A DNA stretch of 64,000 nt from Chengkuizengella marina (GTDB taxonomy: Bacteria > Bacillota > Bacilli > Paenibacillales > KCTC-33759): the NCBI RefSeq assembly GCF_009910845.1, contig NZ_SIJB01000017.1:53941-117940 (forward strand), given 5' to 3'. Under the pieces are notes generated by a model. The model was not told the DNA's origin and did no database searches. It was given only the letters and a program-made list of their open reading frames with translations. The first letter of the stretch is position 1. Each line of letters starts with the position of its first letter. This document shows, one piece after another, positions 53,001 to 61,119 of the stretch. The position numbers and the translations under genes are program-made.

Positions 53001-54711
53001 CACCATCTCTAAAATCAGCAGCTCCAGTAGCCCAAGAATGACCTTGATACGGATTCATAAAACGCAAAAATGGAAACTGTGTATCGGTTCTATCCCAATT
53101 ATCAACTTCCCTAATTAAAAGATTTATTCTGTCTTCCCAATCCAACGCCCACTGTTTATCATAGGAAGCTACTATAGCAGCAGCTTTAATCATGTAACCA
53201 TATTCAAAATGGTGATCATTTAAGTGAGAATCACTAAACATACCACTTTCAGGTGGTACACCGATTAAACTACCATAATCAGCATTGTAATAGAAGAAAG
53301 CATCTCCATTTTCCCCAGAGTATGAAAGCCAATCTTCCAATGCATTTTTTACCCATTGTATAATGGTATCTCTCTCTTCGATTAGCCCTGCATCGTTAGC
53401 TACATCTATCATATGAGCTGTTCTTCCGATCGTAACAGAAGTACCGTATATCGTGTTTCTTTGAAAAATGTTAGCTCCTTCACCAGCAGCGACTTGATCC
53501 AGAACATGTTGTCTTAATTCCTCAATGCTGTAACCACTTAAAGATTCATCTGCTACATGTGGGAAAGAAGGCAGAATTCCGTAATAAGTCATTTCCGTAA
53601 TAAAACGATTACCTTGTGTTTCAATCACCTTCATCGGTCCTCTAGCAGAATTATATGTAATATTCTCAATATCGTGATTATAATTCAGCCATTGATGAGG
53701 ATATAAAGCATAAACTAGATTATTGCTGCCTGGTTCTTTTTGATCAAATGTGGATGTAAATGTAGTTGTAACCAAAGCAGCTTCCTCATTATACTCCCAG
53801 CTTACTTTTGTATCCGTAATAAAGTTATAAGCAAATGCTTTATAGTAATTGAGAAGGTCTATTTTAGCAGCCACATCTTCTTCTCTAGGTAAACTTACTA
53901 CTGATGCATAATCAAGTCCATTTAAATCTGAAGTAGCTGTAATGAAACCAAATTGATCAGTAAAAACCTCCCATGTTGATCCTGTTGGTGCATAAATAAC
54001 AAAATCATCTGTTCCTAAATGTCCTAAACTAGGATCTTCTTCAATATTGATCTCGACACTCACTCCTAAAACGTTGTCTTGATTGTACCAAATATGTCCA
54101 ATATCTTTAGTTTGAATACGGATTCCATCGTTTGATTCAAAATATACAAAAGGACTTCCATTATATGCATAAGCATTAAAGTCTCCATTATTCCATGCCA
54201 TTTTTAATCCCCAATCGGAGTAACCATCCATATGAGCTACCCCTGCATCACTGCTAAGTGGATTAACTTCCAAGGCTGGGGCAAGTTCATAAGGTATTCT
54301 ATAATGGGGATTTCCTTGACCGGCATTGTATACATATTGAATATTTAAAGCAGTTAGAATGGGACCTCCTCCAGTTTTTTCAATACGCACAGCTAATGGA
54401 TCGGCTATTAAACCAATCATATTTGGGTACTCAGGATCTGCCCAATCACTTGGATCAAAATATAAATTTGTAAACCATTGATGTGATGTTAATGGCGTAC
54501 TCACATTATCAGTAATGCGAACTGGTGGAACTGGTAGATTTGCATTAGCACTATCAGTAGTTGAATATGCAGGATACTGTAATAATGGAGAGGGAACATG
54601 GTTATCTGCTGAAACATTATTCAGTGACATCTGTGATAGTAATAAAATGAAAATAATCAAAATGATCATCATTTTATGAGCAAATCTTAATTTTAGATTT
54701 ACCAACATCAT
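50038..54711 (-). CDS. Secreted modular GH81 endo-beta-1,3-glucanase
   Basis: A 1557-residue exported enzyme that should cut beta-1,3-glucans such as laminarin or fungal cell wall. The signal peptide covers about residues 1-36. A GH81 domain spans about 45-760, with HQWFTNLYFDPSDW, the acid region SDSHLNDHHFEYGY and the base region DGANQESSSEAMNF. Two PKD-like domains (about 820-1000), an F5/8-type C (discoidin-like) domain (about 1000-1130) and three 78-residue repeats (about 1238-1468) follow. The C-terminal 90 residues resemble CBM56 (LTIWFKPNQFSPGFVLVHHVV). It is monocistronic. The long 5' leader has an orphan ribosome-binding sequence. Confidence 0.9.
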   Translation of the reverse strand: MMLVNLKLRFAHKMMIILIIFILLLSQMSLNNVSADNHVPSPLLQYPAYSTTDSANANLPVPPVRITDNVSTPLTSHQWFTNLYFDPSDWADPEYPNMIGLIADPLAVRIEKTGGGPILTALNIQYVYNAGQGNPHYRIPYELAPALEVNPLSSDAGVAHMDGYSDWGLKMAWNNGDFNAYAYNGSPFVYFESNDGIRIQTKDIGHIWYNQDNVLGVSVEINIEEDPSLGHLGTDDFVIYAPTGSTWEVFTDQFGFITATSDLNGLDYASVVSLPREEDVAAKIDLLNYYKAFAYNFITDTKVSWEYNEEAALVTTTFTSTFDQKEPGSNNLVYALYPHQWLNYNHDIENITYNSARGPMKVIETQGNRFITEMTYYGILPSFPHVADESLSGYSIEELRQHVLDQVAAGEGANIFQRNTIYGTSVTIGRTAHMIDVANDAGLIEERDTIIQWVKNALEDWLSYSGENGDAFFYYNADYGSLIGVPPESGMFSDSHLNDHHFEYGYMIKAAAIVASYDKQWALDWEDRINLLIREVDNWDRTDTQFPFLRFMNPYQGHSWATGAADFRDGANQESSSEAMNFASGVAQWGMVMGNDTIRDLGIYLYTTEGEAVLNYWFDINDIVFPNGPDFGDQIDAIWEPAQFNYPMVGWIWGDKAGFATWFGSEQTGYQEYPVGINLLPMTAGSLYLARDTEYITNFTDWFLNKYGQVNRWNELFWEYLALADPERALTMYNTSPHGASEPSPPSETEPHYYSWIHNMVALGAYDSSITANTPSYAVFNKNGERTYVAYNPTNTDLVVQFSDGSVVTVPPGELIAEKDPDQLLADAGENIVVLDDNEDGSESVMLDGSGSFNSNGTITSYEWLENGMQIATGVSPTVVLDNGEHLITLTVTGSDGTTASDEVLVWVTAGEPIAIAGSDQSLVDLDGNGSETVVLDGSRSFAPVGTIAEYRWTEDGTQIAIGVSPNVDLSTGNHNITLTVTSDIGKSSSSNVLISIDAEIGQNATVTASSTSEGIPGNINDGNENSVWVSEDSDAPQWIVMDFGGMSDVSQVNVTWGDNYYATTYEVQISDDESFTNFEVLGSINDGDGGEDVLHPENHINGSYVRLYATEGNGGTKGFEDSSRNFIAEVTSSTTTVPTITFVPLVNDIGIGFCYIQPSVNGSELGSYPCTPNQPYELNNVIDGDIVSFNYKYTLPTGAQADSDIFEFTVGNVNGGKVYSIKEIKVFSNSDVDPVPKYELDVLNGTGEGNYREGELVLITGTPPLVQPNEIATFEGWTGDVSYLDDPTLESTTVTMPNMNITVTANYLVEQVELYDLMVENGSGSGSYKEGDRVIVLGTPPTVEPNEIATFEGWTGDVSYLENPTLENTAVTMPNMNISVTANYSIEQAPVYQLMVQNGTGSGNYQEGELVKITGTPPQAEPGSIITFTGWTGDISYLDDAMMESTVISIPNMNISVTANYSITPPSEGEFIQGVEVMGNQLTIWFKPNQFSPGFVLVHHVVYPQPGYEENYFLEYNSTTDRYERIVTGTSIDYSFTYTDESNTQITTDTYHFIVE
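50310..51000 (-). repeat. Three tandem 78-residue repeats in the GH81 enzyme
   Basis: Three in-frame units of about 234 bp encode NGTGEGNYREGELV / NGSGSGSYKEGDRV / NGTGSGNYQEGELV, then FEGWTGDVSYL and TMPNMNITVTANY or close variants. They belong to the InlB-B/bacterial-repeat type with GW-TGD cores. High identity suggests recent duplication. Confidence 0.85.
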
Positions 54712-54797
54712 ACACTCCCTTTTATAAAAATTTTATAAATCTAGCAGATGAAGTTAACCCCCTTTCATGATAAGAGCATGACAAATCACTTTTTTTG

Positions 54798-54809
54798 CAT
54801 CACCTCCAT
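54798..54809 (-). promoter_or_regulatory. Orphan Shine-Dalgarno in the GH81 leader
   Basis: ATGGAGGTGATG on the minus strand, about 90 nt before the GH81 start, is followed at usable spacing only by a GTG opening an 11-codon frame. It may be a stabilising ribosome site or translate a mini-ORF. Confidence 0.35.
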
Positions 54810-55144
54810 AAAGCATCATTTCATCTAAACATGTAATTTTTGTATATCAAAATATTTATGTTTTACGAATATGACTAAATAAAGATTACAGCATCAAAAA
54901 GCTTAATTAAGTTTAAAAAATAAAAAGGTAAAATAGAATTGATTTGGAAAATTTTCTGTGGGATCATATAAATAAATATTAAGAAGTAATTACTTTATTA
55001 ATAAAATGTATGTAATTGAGGAGTTAATTGGAAATTATTTAATTAAATATAAATATTTATTAACACTAGTATACACTTAATTAGAAAATTTTCCTATATA
55101 TAATTTTGATTATATAAAAATTTTCTGTGAAATTCTTAAAAAAC

Positions 55145-55191
55145 ACAAAAAACCATATTTCTTCACATATAACATAAAGAGATATGGTTTT
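55145..55191 (-). terminator. Terminator after the 116-residue gene
   Basis: On the minus strand AAAACCATAT (55182-55191) pairs with ATATGGTTTT (55149-55158), with inner TCTT/AAGA pairs, then T. It lies 30 bp after the stop at 55223. Confidence 0.75.
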
Positions 55192-55222
55192 GATTTACAT
55201 GAACTTATATTATAGGTAACCT

Positions 55223-55573
55223 CTATTTTTTGCTAATTTGTAAATTAGTCACTTTTTTAATTTCATAAGAACCAATTAATAATTCATCCTTAATTATGTT
55301 TAACTTCAATAATCCATTAATTTTTGAGATGTCTGCTTTAGACATTAATCTCCACAAACTCTCGTCAGGTAATGATTTAAATAATGCTTCATCATCATAA
55401 ACTCTCCTCTCCAAAGGCACAACTTTTACATGATAACTTTCTATATCCATTTCTAGTTGATAGACTTTTTCCATAAAAGAAAGAATATCATCACGTAAAA
55501 TTGATAATTCCTCTGTGATTTGTTTCTGTTTTGATTTAAGCTCAACGTATTCTTTTATTTTTTCGATCACCAT
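55223..55573 (-). CDS. Unrecognised coiled-coil protein
   Basis: I do not recognise this 116-residue protein. Residues 1-50 are a predicted coiled coil (IKEYVELKSKQKQITEELSI, then RDDILSFMEKVYQLEMDI). The C-terminal half is mixed alpha/beta and charged, with LPDESLWRLMSKADISKINGL. It lacks a signal peptide. The ATG follows GGTGGGGTAA. It is divergent from the EamA gene and has its own terminator. Small proteins with this pattern occur in phages and near recombination genes, but nothing here confirms that. Confidence 0.6.
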   Translation of the reverse strand: MVIEKIKEYVELKSKQKQITEELSILRDDILSFMEKVYQLEMDIESYHVKVVPLERRVYDDEALFKSLPDESLWRLMSKADISKINGLLKLNIIKDELLIGSYEIKKVTNLQISKK

Positions 55574-55704
55574 TTACCCCACCTTAAAAATCATTTATAT
55601 TATGTATATGTATTTGAAGAGAAGTTAAGAATGGGGATTCATTTCATAGTTTCATAGAAATCATACCATTCTAATAAGTCAATTATTTTAGGAGAATCAG
55701 CATA

Positions 55705-56598
55705 ATGAACAACTCAAAACCATTCCCCATTCCACTTTGGATTATTTTACTTATTGGAATTATAGCTATTTCTTTTTCTTCTATCTTCATTCGATGGTCA
55801 GATGCACCCGTATCTGTTATGGCAATGTATCGCTTATATTTCACAAACTTATTTATGATACCATTCGTAATGAAATACTGGAGCGAAATTAAGACGCTCT
55901 CCAAAAGTGACTGGTTTTATTTATCTTTATCTGGTCTTTTATTAGGATTACATTTTTTATTGTGGATGGGTTCTTTAAGGTTTACTTCTGTAGCAAATTC
56001 AACAGCAATAGTAGCACTAGAACCTATATTTGTGCTCATTGGATCTTTTCTATTTTTCAAAATAAGAACAAACATTCTATCAGTGGTTGGTATGTTTATA
56101 GCAGTTCTTGGTGCAGCTTTAATTGGATGGGGAGATTTTGGAGTTTCTTCAGAAGCATTCTTTGGAGATATACTAGCTTTGTTAGGAGCAATTGCAGTTG
56201 CATTACATATGCTTATTGGAAAACTATTACTACGCAAAATGTCCAACTATGTTTATAGTTTCTTTGTATTTTTAACAGCAGCTTTTTCACTTCATATTTA
56301 TAATTTAATTTTAGGATATTCTTTTTTCAATTATGCTTCAATAGATTGGGGAATTTTTATCATATTGGCTATCGTGCCAACAGTATTCGGCCATCTACTG
56401 TTTAATTGGTTATTAAAATATATGAATGCTACAACTGTATCTATGTCTATTTTAGGGGAACCGTTAGGAGCAGCATTACTTGCATATTTCCTTCTGAATG
56501 AACATATTACTATCCAACAAGCTATTGCTGGAGTTATATTATTATTTGGAGTTTGGTTGTTTATTAAGTTCGATGAGAAAGATCGATCAAAAATATGA
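55705..56598 (+). CDS. EamA-family (DMT) transporter
   Basis: The 297-residue membrane protein has ten hydrophobic helices in two EamA repeats: first IGIIAISFSSIFIRWSDAPV, then second-repeat ALLGAIAVALHMLIGKLLL, ending TVSMSILGEPLGAALLAYFLLNEHIT. This end pattern is typical of drug/metabolite exporters. The substrate cannot be told. The ATG follows TTAGGAGAATCAGCATA. It is convergent with the GNAT gene across a shared terminator. Confidence 0.87.
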   Translation: MNNSKPFPIPLWIILLIGIIAISFSSIFIRWSDAPVSVMAMYRLYFTNLFMIPFVMKYWSEIKTLSKSDWFYLSLSGLLLGLHFLLWMGSLRFTSVANSTAIVALEPIFVLIGSFLFFKIRTNILSVVGMFIAVLGAALIGWGDFGVSSEAFFGDILALLGAIAVALHMLIGKLLLRKMSNYVYSFFVFLTAAFSLHIYNLILGYSFFNYASIDWGIFIILAIVPTVFGHLLFNWLLKYMNATTVSMSILGEPLGAALLAYFLLNEHITIQQAIAGVILLFGVWLFIKFDEKDRSKI

Positions 56599-56619
56599 AA
56601 TCAGTAATTAAATATTCAA

Positions 56620-56656
56620 AAACCCGTCTTATTTTAAATATTAAAAAGACGGGTTT
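56620..56656. terminator. Bidirectional terminator, EamA/GNAT
   Basis: AAACCCGTCTT (56620-56630) pairs perfectly with AAGACGGGTTT (56646-56656) between convergent genes ending at 56598 and 56665; T and A runs flank both sides. Confidence 0.9.
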
Positions 56657-56664
56657 ACTATACT

Positions 56665-57087
56665 TTATTTATTTTTTACCATTGTCACATGTGGTATATT
56701 TGCATCTAGAAATTCTCCTGATACTGTTTTATACCCTTGTTTTTGATAAAATGACTCCGCTTGAGTTTGGGCATTTAGCTTGAATTGTTTTAATTCCATC
56801 TTACGCCCTACAGACTCTAACTCATCCATAATCATTTTACCTAATCCAAATTTGCGATGGCTTTTTAAAACACATATGCGTTCTAATTTTCCATAACCAT
56901 CTGCTTCTCGGATCCGTCCCGTTGCTATTGGTTTTCCTTTTTCATAAATAACTACATGTGTAGATTCTTGCTCAAACTCATCTATCTCAATTTCTGGAGG
57001 TACTTTCTGTTCTTCTACAAATACATCCATTCGTACTTTATATGCATCTTGAAGTTCTTGATCATTTTCTACAACTTTTACTTTCAT
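56665..57087 (-). CDS. GNAT acetyltransferase (YjcF type)
   Basis: The 140-residue protein carries the GNAT fold. VRMDVFVEEQKVPPEIEIDEFE is the N-terminal YjcF-like signature, and the acetyl-CoA loop is LERICVLKSHRKFGLGKMIMDEL (R-x2-G-x-G). The end QAESFYQKQGYKTVSGEFLD is the usual strand 7 region. Substrate unknown. The ATG follows GGGAGAAGGTAATAC. Confidence 0.88.
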   Translation of the reverse strand: MKVKVVENDQELQDAYKVRMDVFVEEQKVPPEIEIDEFEQESTHVVIYEKGKPIATGRIREADGYGKLERICVLKSHRKFGLGKMIMDELESVGRKMELKQFKLNAQTQAESFYQKQGYKTVSGEFLDANIPHVTMVKNK

Positions 57088-57168
57088 GTATTACCTTCTC
57101 CCTTTCAATATAACGACTTTCTTTATGATTATATCAGTAATTTAGAGTAATTGACAAAATGATTTTAA

Positions 57169-58770
57169 CTAATGTTCATAGGATTGAATTGCGATAGCAT
57201 CTTTTACTAGAGAAACAAATTGCAATTGTTTTTCTCCTACTGCGTTTTGTTCTGCTAGCTCTAGTACTTCCATCAAGGTGCTTTCTTTTGCCCAATAACT
57301 TTGTCTTAATATCTCAGCAAATTCAGCAACAGCTGCTTGAAACTTCAACTCCCTATTAAGTTCATTTTGGATGGACAGTGAATTTGAAATCTCTACAACA
57401 TCTTCCATCTTTACATCATTAAATCTTAATCTAATATAACCCAGATCATCTAACTCATTATCTTTCACTTTAATCTCATATAAAGCAGTCACGGTGTGTC
57501 CGGCTCCAATCTCTCCCCCATCAACTGTATCATTCCGAAAGTCTTCATCCCTTACATCTCGATTTTCATAACCTATTAAACGGTATCTATCCACTTTATT
57601 AGGATCAAATTCAACTTGGATCTTTGCATCCTTAGCAATCGTTTGTAATGTACCTGTTAATTCCTCAGTAAAAATACGTCTAGCCTCTGAAAAAGAATCA
57701 ATATATGCATAGTTACCATCCCCATGGTTAGCTAACTGCTCCATTAGAACGTCATTATAGTTTCCCATCCCAAACCCAAAAGTACTTAATGTTATATCAT
57801 TCCTTGCATACCTTTTGATTTCTCCTAAAATTCCCTCTGCCCCAGTTTCACCTACATTAGCAACACCATCTGAACAAAGAATTACTCGGTTTACAGCATT
57901 TTTTTGAAAATATTCCGATACCATCTCATAACCCATTACTAATCCTTCCTCAGCATTTGTTGATCCAGATGATTCTAATTGATCTATGGCTTCTAAAATT
58001 CGATGTTTGTCTTCAACTGAAGTAGGTGCAAGAATAGTTCTAGCTGTTGATCCATATACGATGATACCCACTCTATCATTATCTTTTAGTTGATCTACTA
58101 AAAGATATAGACTTTTTTTCACAAGTCCTAATCGATTTTCTTGATTCATTGAGCCAGAAACATCAATGACAAATACTAAGTTCGCTGGTTTTCTGTTATC
58201 ATTTTCTATTTCTTCCCCTTTAATTGCAATTCTCATTAGTTTATAACCTTCACCAAACGGAGATTCTCCACCATCAACTTGAATTGTAAAAGATTTATTT
58301 TTAGGTGCTTCCAAATCTGTTTTAAAATAATTAATAAATTCTTCCACCCTTACAGCCTCTGAAGGAGGTAAAGCACCTCTTTCAATATAATTCCTAGCCA
58401 CTGTATAAGAACCCGTGTCTACATCAATAGCAAAAGTAGATAACGTATCATCTTCTGTTGAAATAAAGGGATTGGTGCCATATCCTTTGAAATACATATT
58501 TTCTATTCCTTCTCTGTTTGGCGGAGTTATCACTATACTCTCATCCGTATAACTTTCAGAAAATTCTAAACTTAGAGCAGAATCCATTGAAGCAGATTCT
58601 TCAAACTTCGGTTTTTCTTGACCTTGTACCTCAATATCTATGTGACTTTGTTCTGTTTCTTCATATATACTGTCTCCTTCTAACATCGGGCTTTCTTCAG
58701 GTTGATTAGAGCACCCGATAATAGACAAAAACAATGCAAAACAAAATAAAATGAACCCTATTTTTTTCAT
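57169..58770 (-). CDS. VWA-domain lipoprotein (YfbK type)
   Basis: This 533-residue lipoprotein has lipobox SIIGCS near residue 20, an acidic linker, an N-terminal YfbK-type domain (NPFISTEDDTLSTFAIDVDTGSY), a von Willebrand A domain at about 195-370 with the MIDAS motif VIDVSGSMN, and a C-terminal domain of about 150 residues as in YfbK/YpMQ-like proteins. It is anchored outside the cytoplasmic membrane and probably binds a partner through a metal. No partner gene is adjacent. The ATG follows AAAGGGGGTTTTTTATA. Confidence 0.87.
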   Translation of the reverse strand: MKKIGFILFCFALFLSIIGCSNQPEESPMLEGDSIYEETEQSHIDIEVQGQEKPKFEESASMDSALSLEFSESYTDESIVITPPNREGIENMYFKGYGTNPFISTEDDTLSTFAIDVDTGSYTVARNYIERGALPPSEAVRVEEFINYFKTDLEAPKNKSFTIQVDGGESPFGEGYKLMRIAIKGEEIENDNRKPANLVFVIDVSGSMNQENRLGLVKKSLYLLVDQLKDNDRVGIIVYGSTARTILAPTSVEDKHRILEAIDQLESSGSTNAEEGLVMGYEMVSEYFQKNAVNRVILCSDGVANVGETGAEGILGEIKRYARNDITLSTFGFGMGNYNDVLMEQLANHGDGNYAYIDSFSEARRIFTEELTGTLQTIAKDAKIQVEFDPNKVDRYRLIGYENRDVRDEDFRNDTVDGGEIGAGHTVTALYEIKVKDNELDDLGYIRLRFNDVKMEDVVEISNSLSIQNELNRELKFQAAVAEFAEILRQSYWAKESTLMEVLELAEQNAVGEKQLQFVSLVKDAIAIQSYEH

Positions 58771-58842
58771 TATAAAAAACCCCCTTTAAATCCATAGACG
58801 GTATGAAGGAGGAAAATGTTGTATCTATTTATAAATTATTTA

Positions 58843-59541
58843 TTAAATTTCTTTGCCTCTATAATCTTGTGCGCGAAAACCTTGTCCAGTAACAGACTCT
58901 TTATCTAATAAAACAGGCACTAACATACCTGGCAGAACACTGCTCAGATCATTTTCAGCATTCCGTCCACCTAAATCGGTTTTTATCCACCCAGGATCAA
59001 TGTAACTGACTTTTACATCAGTATCTTTTAATTCATAGGATAGATCTTTCGTATACTTATCTACAGCTGCCTTTGAAACACTATAAGCAACTAAATGGGG
59101 TTGATCCTGAATACCGGAGCTTACATTTACAATTCGACCATACCCTTTTTCTTGCATTGCAGCGGCAAATGCATTACATAATAATGTTAAGCTATACAAA
59201 TTAACCTGCATAATTTCTTGCCAATCTTCCATTGTATATTCAAAAATGGATTTATATATATTACTAAGTCCAGCATTATTGTATAGAATATCAACATGCC
59301 CTATTTGTTTTACTTGTTGAATAATATGATTAACACCTTCAAGAGTAGATAATTCACCTTCTACTGAATAAACCTCAACTCCCTTAGTCTCAATCAATTT
59401 TTTTGTATGTAATGTGTTTTCTATTTTTCTTCCATGAAGAATAACATCACATCCTCTATCTGCTAATCCTTCTGCAACTTTTGCACCAATACCACGACTA
59501 GAACCTGTGATTAAAGCCAGTTGGCCATCTAACCTTTTCAT
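58843..59541 (-). CDS. Short-chain dehydrogenase/reductase
   Basis: The 232-residue enzyme has the cofactor motif LITGSSRGIGAKVAEGLADRG (TGxxxGxG), NNAGLS, the catalytic Ser of VNVSSGIQDQPHLVAYSVSKAAV with the YxxxK pair, and the C-terminal PGWIKTDLGG. It is a classical SDR, probably NADPH-dependent given the downstream Arg/Lys (HGRKIE). Substrate unknown. The ATG follows GGAGGGATGAACA. It lies just upstream (72 bp) of the VWA lipoprotein gene on the same strand. Confidence 0.88.
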   Translation of the reverse strand: MKRLDGQLALITGSSRGIGAKVAEGLADRGCDVILHGRKIENTLHTKKLIETKGVEVYSVEGELSTLEGVNHIIQQVKQIGHVDILYNNAGLSNIYKSIFEYTMEDWQEIMQVNLYSLTLLCNAFAAAMQEKGYGRIVNVSSGIQDQPHLVAYSVSKAAVDKYTKDLSYELKDTDVKVSYIDPGWIKTDLGGRNAENDLSSVLPGMLVPVLLDKESVTGQGFRAQDYRGKEI

Positions 59542-59582
59542 TGTTCATCCCTCCAATTTCAGAAATCATTTTATCATAGTTT

Positions 59583-60245
59583 CTATTTGAAATCTATTTC
59601 TTGATTTGTTGAAGGTTTTTTCACTTCTGTAAAATGCCAAGGTAGAAATTGAATCAATATTATTCCTGCTGTTAACAAATACATTGCAATGGTTCCATTT
59701 GGGTAAGCGTGTGATTGAAAAACAATCGTAGCAATTCCTATCAAAATGACTCCTACTCGATTATATCCTTTTAAATAGAGTGCAATCGTTACAGAAATTC
59801 CAGCTACTAACCAAGAAACAACCGCTATCTTAACAATCATAGCACCGCCTGGTACTTGGATATGAAATAGGGATAAAAAAAGTTGATTCATTGTGTCAGA
59901 TTGAGCTAAATCAGGATTGGACTTTAGAAAATTAAATAATATTCCTGTTGAGATGCCTGCGATAGAATCTAAAGCAATATAATACACAATAAAAAACGAC
60001 AATGCGATTTTACTTATGAATGCAGCTGCATTTCGAGCTTTTTCTAATAAAAACAAAATAGATAGAGCCAGTAAGCCAAATAATGGGAGTTGTAGCAGAT
60101 GTATTGTTAACCACCAACTTGCTTTATCATTTGCAGAAACCATGTCGTTAAAATCCACATGATGAGGGTGCCAAATTTCTAAAGTTCCTAACAAAAAAGG
60201 ACCACCAATCATAATCATTAACTTCCAATATTTTTTAAATACCAT
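59583..60245 (-). CDS. Unrecognised membrane protein
   Basis: I do not recognise this 220-residue protein. It has six or seven helices (KLMIMIGGPFLLGTLEIW, PLFGLLALSILFLLEKA, ISKIALSFFIVYYIALDSIA, IAVVSWLVAGISVTIALYL, IAMYLLTAGIILIQFLP). A conserved-looking HPHHVDFNDM stretch follows helix 1. The frame opens at 60350 but no ribosome binding site supports that; GAGAGG lies upstream of the ATG at 60245 with long spacing. It is 41 bp from the SDR gene and may be co-transcribed with it. Confidence 0.65.
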   Translation of the reverse strand: MVFKKYWKLMIMIGGPFLLGTLEIWHPHHVDFNDMVSANDKASWWLTIHLLQLPLFGLLALSILFLLEKARNAAAFISKIALSFFIVYYIALDSIAGISTGILFNFLKSNPDLAQSDTMNQLFLSLFHIQVPGGAMIVKIAVVSWLVAGISVTIALYLKGYNRVGVILIGIATIVFQSHAYPNGTIAMYLLTAGIILIQFLPWHFTEVKKPSTNQEIDFK

Positions 60246-60385
60246 TAATCTATCACATTCCTCTCTATAATTTCCATTAAAATCAATCATACCATGAACT
60301 AATTCCATAATAATGTAATCTGTTTTACATACTATAATTTTCATTACCAATATAATGAAAATAAAAATAAAGGAGGTATACTTTT

Positions 60386-60856
60386 ATGTCTGAAACAGCA
60401 AAAAAGTTTAATCTAAAAGCTGGAGTTTTAGCAAGTTTAATTGGTGGACTTATAATGTCTATTATGTTAGGAATGATGGGGTCTTTTCCTGGAATCGCAT
60501 CTATGGTAGGAAGTGACTCTGCCATTGTTGGTTTTATTATTCATTTAGCCATCAGTGCCATCTTTGGGATTTGTTTTGCATATTTTATTGGGTTTATCAA
60601 ACAACCCATAGTTGCAGGTGTAATCTTTGGAGTGATCATTTGGGTTATCGGTCCCCTAGTAATTATGCCAATGTTAATGGGTGGTGATGTAGCTGTTTGT
60701 GGTTCTATTTGTGGAAGCGCTTGCGGGACTGCAAGTGATCCATGTGGTAATGCCTGTGGTGGAGGTTCATCATCAGGGATGTGGTTAAGCTTGGTTAGTC
60801 ATGGTATATATGGGCTGGTAACTGGAACAGTGTTTAAATTAATCCCTAATAAATAA
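60386..60856 (+). CDS. Small membrane protein with Cys/Gly-rich loop
   Basis: The 156-residue protein has four helices (AGVLASLIGGLIMSIMLGMM, AIVGFIIHLAISAIFGICFAYFIG, VAGVIFGVIIWVIGPLVIM, LSLVSHGIYGLVTGTVF). A Cys-rich loop between helices 3 and 4 (VCGSICGSACG, then DPCGNACGGG) has five Cys within about 25 residues, apt for metal binding or disulfides. I recognise no named family; it resembles conserved hypothetical proteins. The ATG follows AAGGAGGTATACTTTT. Confidence 0.7.
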   Translation: MSETAKKFNLKAGVLASLIGGLIMSIMLGMMGSFPGIASMVGSDSAIVGFIIHLAISAIFGICFAYFIGFIKQPIVAGVIFGVIIWVIGPLVIMPMLMGGDVAVCGSICGSACGTASDPCGNACGGGSSSGMWLSLVSHGIYGLVTGTVFKLIPNK

Positions 60857-60881
60857 AGTGAAGTAAAGATTAAAAAACAAC

Positions 60882-60910
60882 TTTACAACGTTCTGAAATT
60901 ATTGTATATT
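60882..60910 (+). promoter_or_regulatory. Promoter of the rsgA leader
   Basis: TTTACA (60882-60887), 17-bp spacer, TATATT (60905-60910): 5/6 matches in both boxes. The transcript would start near 60917, 17 nt before the leader ORF's ribosome binding site. Confidence 0.7.
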
Positions 60911-60949
60911 AATTTAGGTATTACTACTTAATCAAAGGAGGAATGTTTT

Positions 60950-61030
60950 ATGACAATCAAATTACGAGTTTATACCTTAATTGCATTGAATAATACACAA
61001 CCCTCCATTTACGATACGATACTTAGTTAG
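60950..61030 (+). CDS. 26-residue leader peptide upstream of rsgA
   Basis: ATG at 60950 follows AAAGGAGG with 8-nt spacing and opens 26 sense codons ending in TAG. The first half (TIKLRVYTLIAL) has three Leu codons (TTA, TTA, TTG) and a CGA Arg. Codons 15-18 (Asn-Thr-Gln-Pro) are exactly the 12 nt AATACACAACCC, the left arm of an alternative structure that competes with the terminator downstream. This is the arrangement of a ribosome-mediated attenuator. Alternatively it is a free small protein gene with its own terminator. No homologue is known to me. Confidence 0.6.
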   Translation: MTIKLRVYTLIALNNTQPSIYDTILS

Positions 61031-61073
61031 TTGTACTTAATTCAATTGATGACTGTACCGTGGGTTGTGTATT
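60992..61073 (+). promoter_or_regulatory. Candidate antiterminator pairing
   Basis: AATACACAACCC (60992-61003) is perfectly complementary over 12 bp to GGGTTGTGTATT (61062-61073). The latter is most of the left arm and loop of terminator 1, so the two structures exclude each other. Confidence 0.65.
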
Positions 61074-61089
61074 TAACCCACGGTTTTTT
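61057..61089 (+). terminator. Terminator 1 of the rsgA leader
   Basis: ACCGTGGGTT (61057-61066) pairs with AACCCACGGT (61075-61084), loop GTGTATTT, followed by a T run: a strong intrinsic terminator 27 nt after the leader stop codon. Confidence 0.9.
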
Positions 61090-61119
61090 AATGGATAGAT
61101 ATATTTCTTATCTATTACT

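Larger units (their letters stand above)
54712..55222. other. 511-bp gap upstream of the GH81 gene
   Basis: It contains the GH81 ribosome binding site, an orphan GGAGGTGAT (54798-54809, minus strand), and a 13-bp direct repeat AAAATTTTCTGTG (54948-54960 and 55117-55129) with a related AGAAAATTTTCC at 55083-55094. The terminator of the 55223 gene is at the far end. No ORF or clear promoter was found. Confidence 0.5.

Noticed and set aside
60711..60725. cre-like GTGGAAGCGCTTGCG
   Set aside because: It lies inside a coding region far from a promoter and misses the last consensus base; probably chance.
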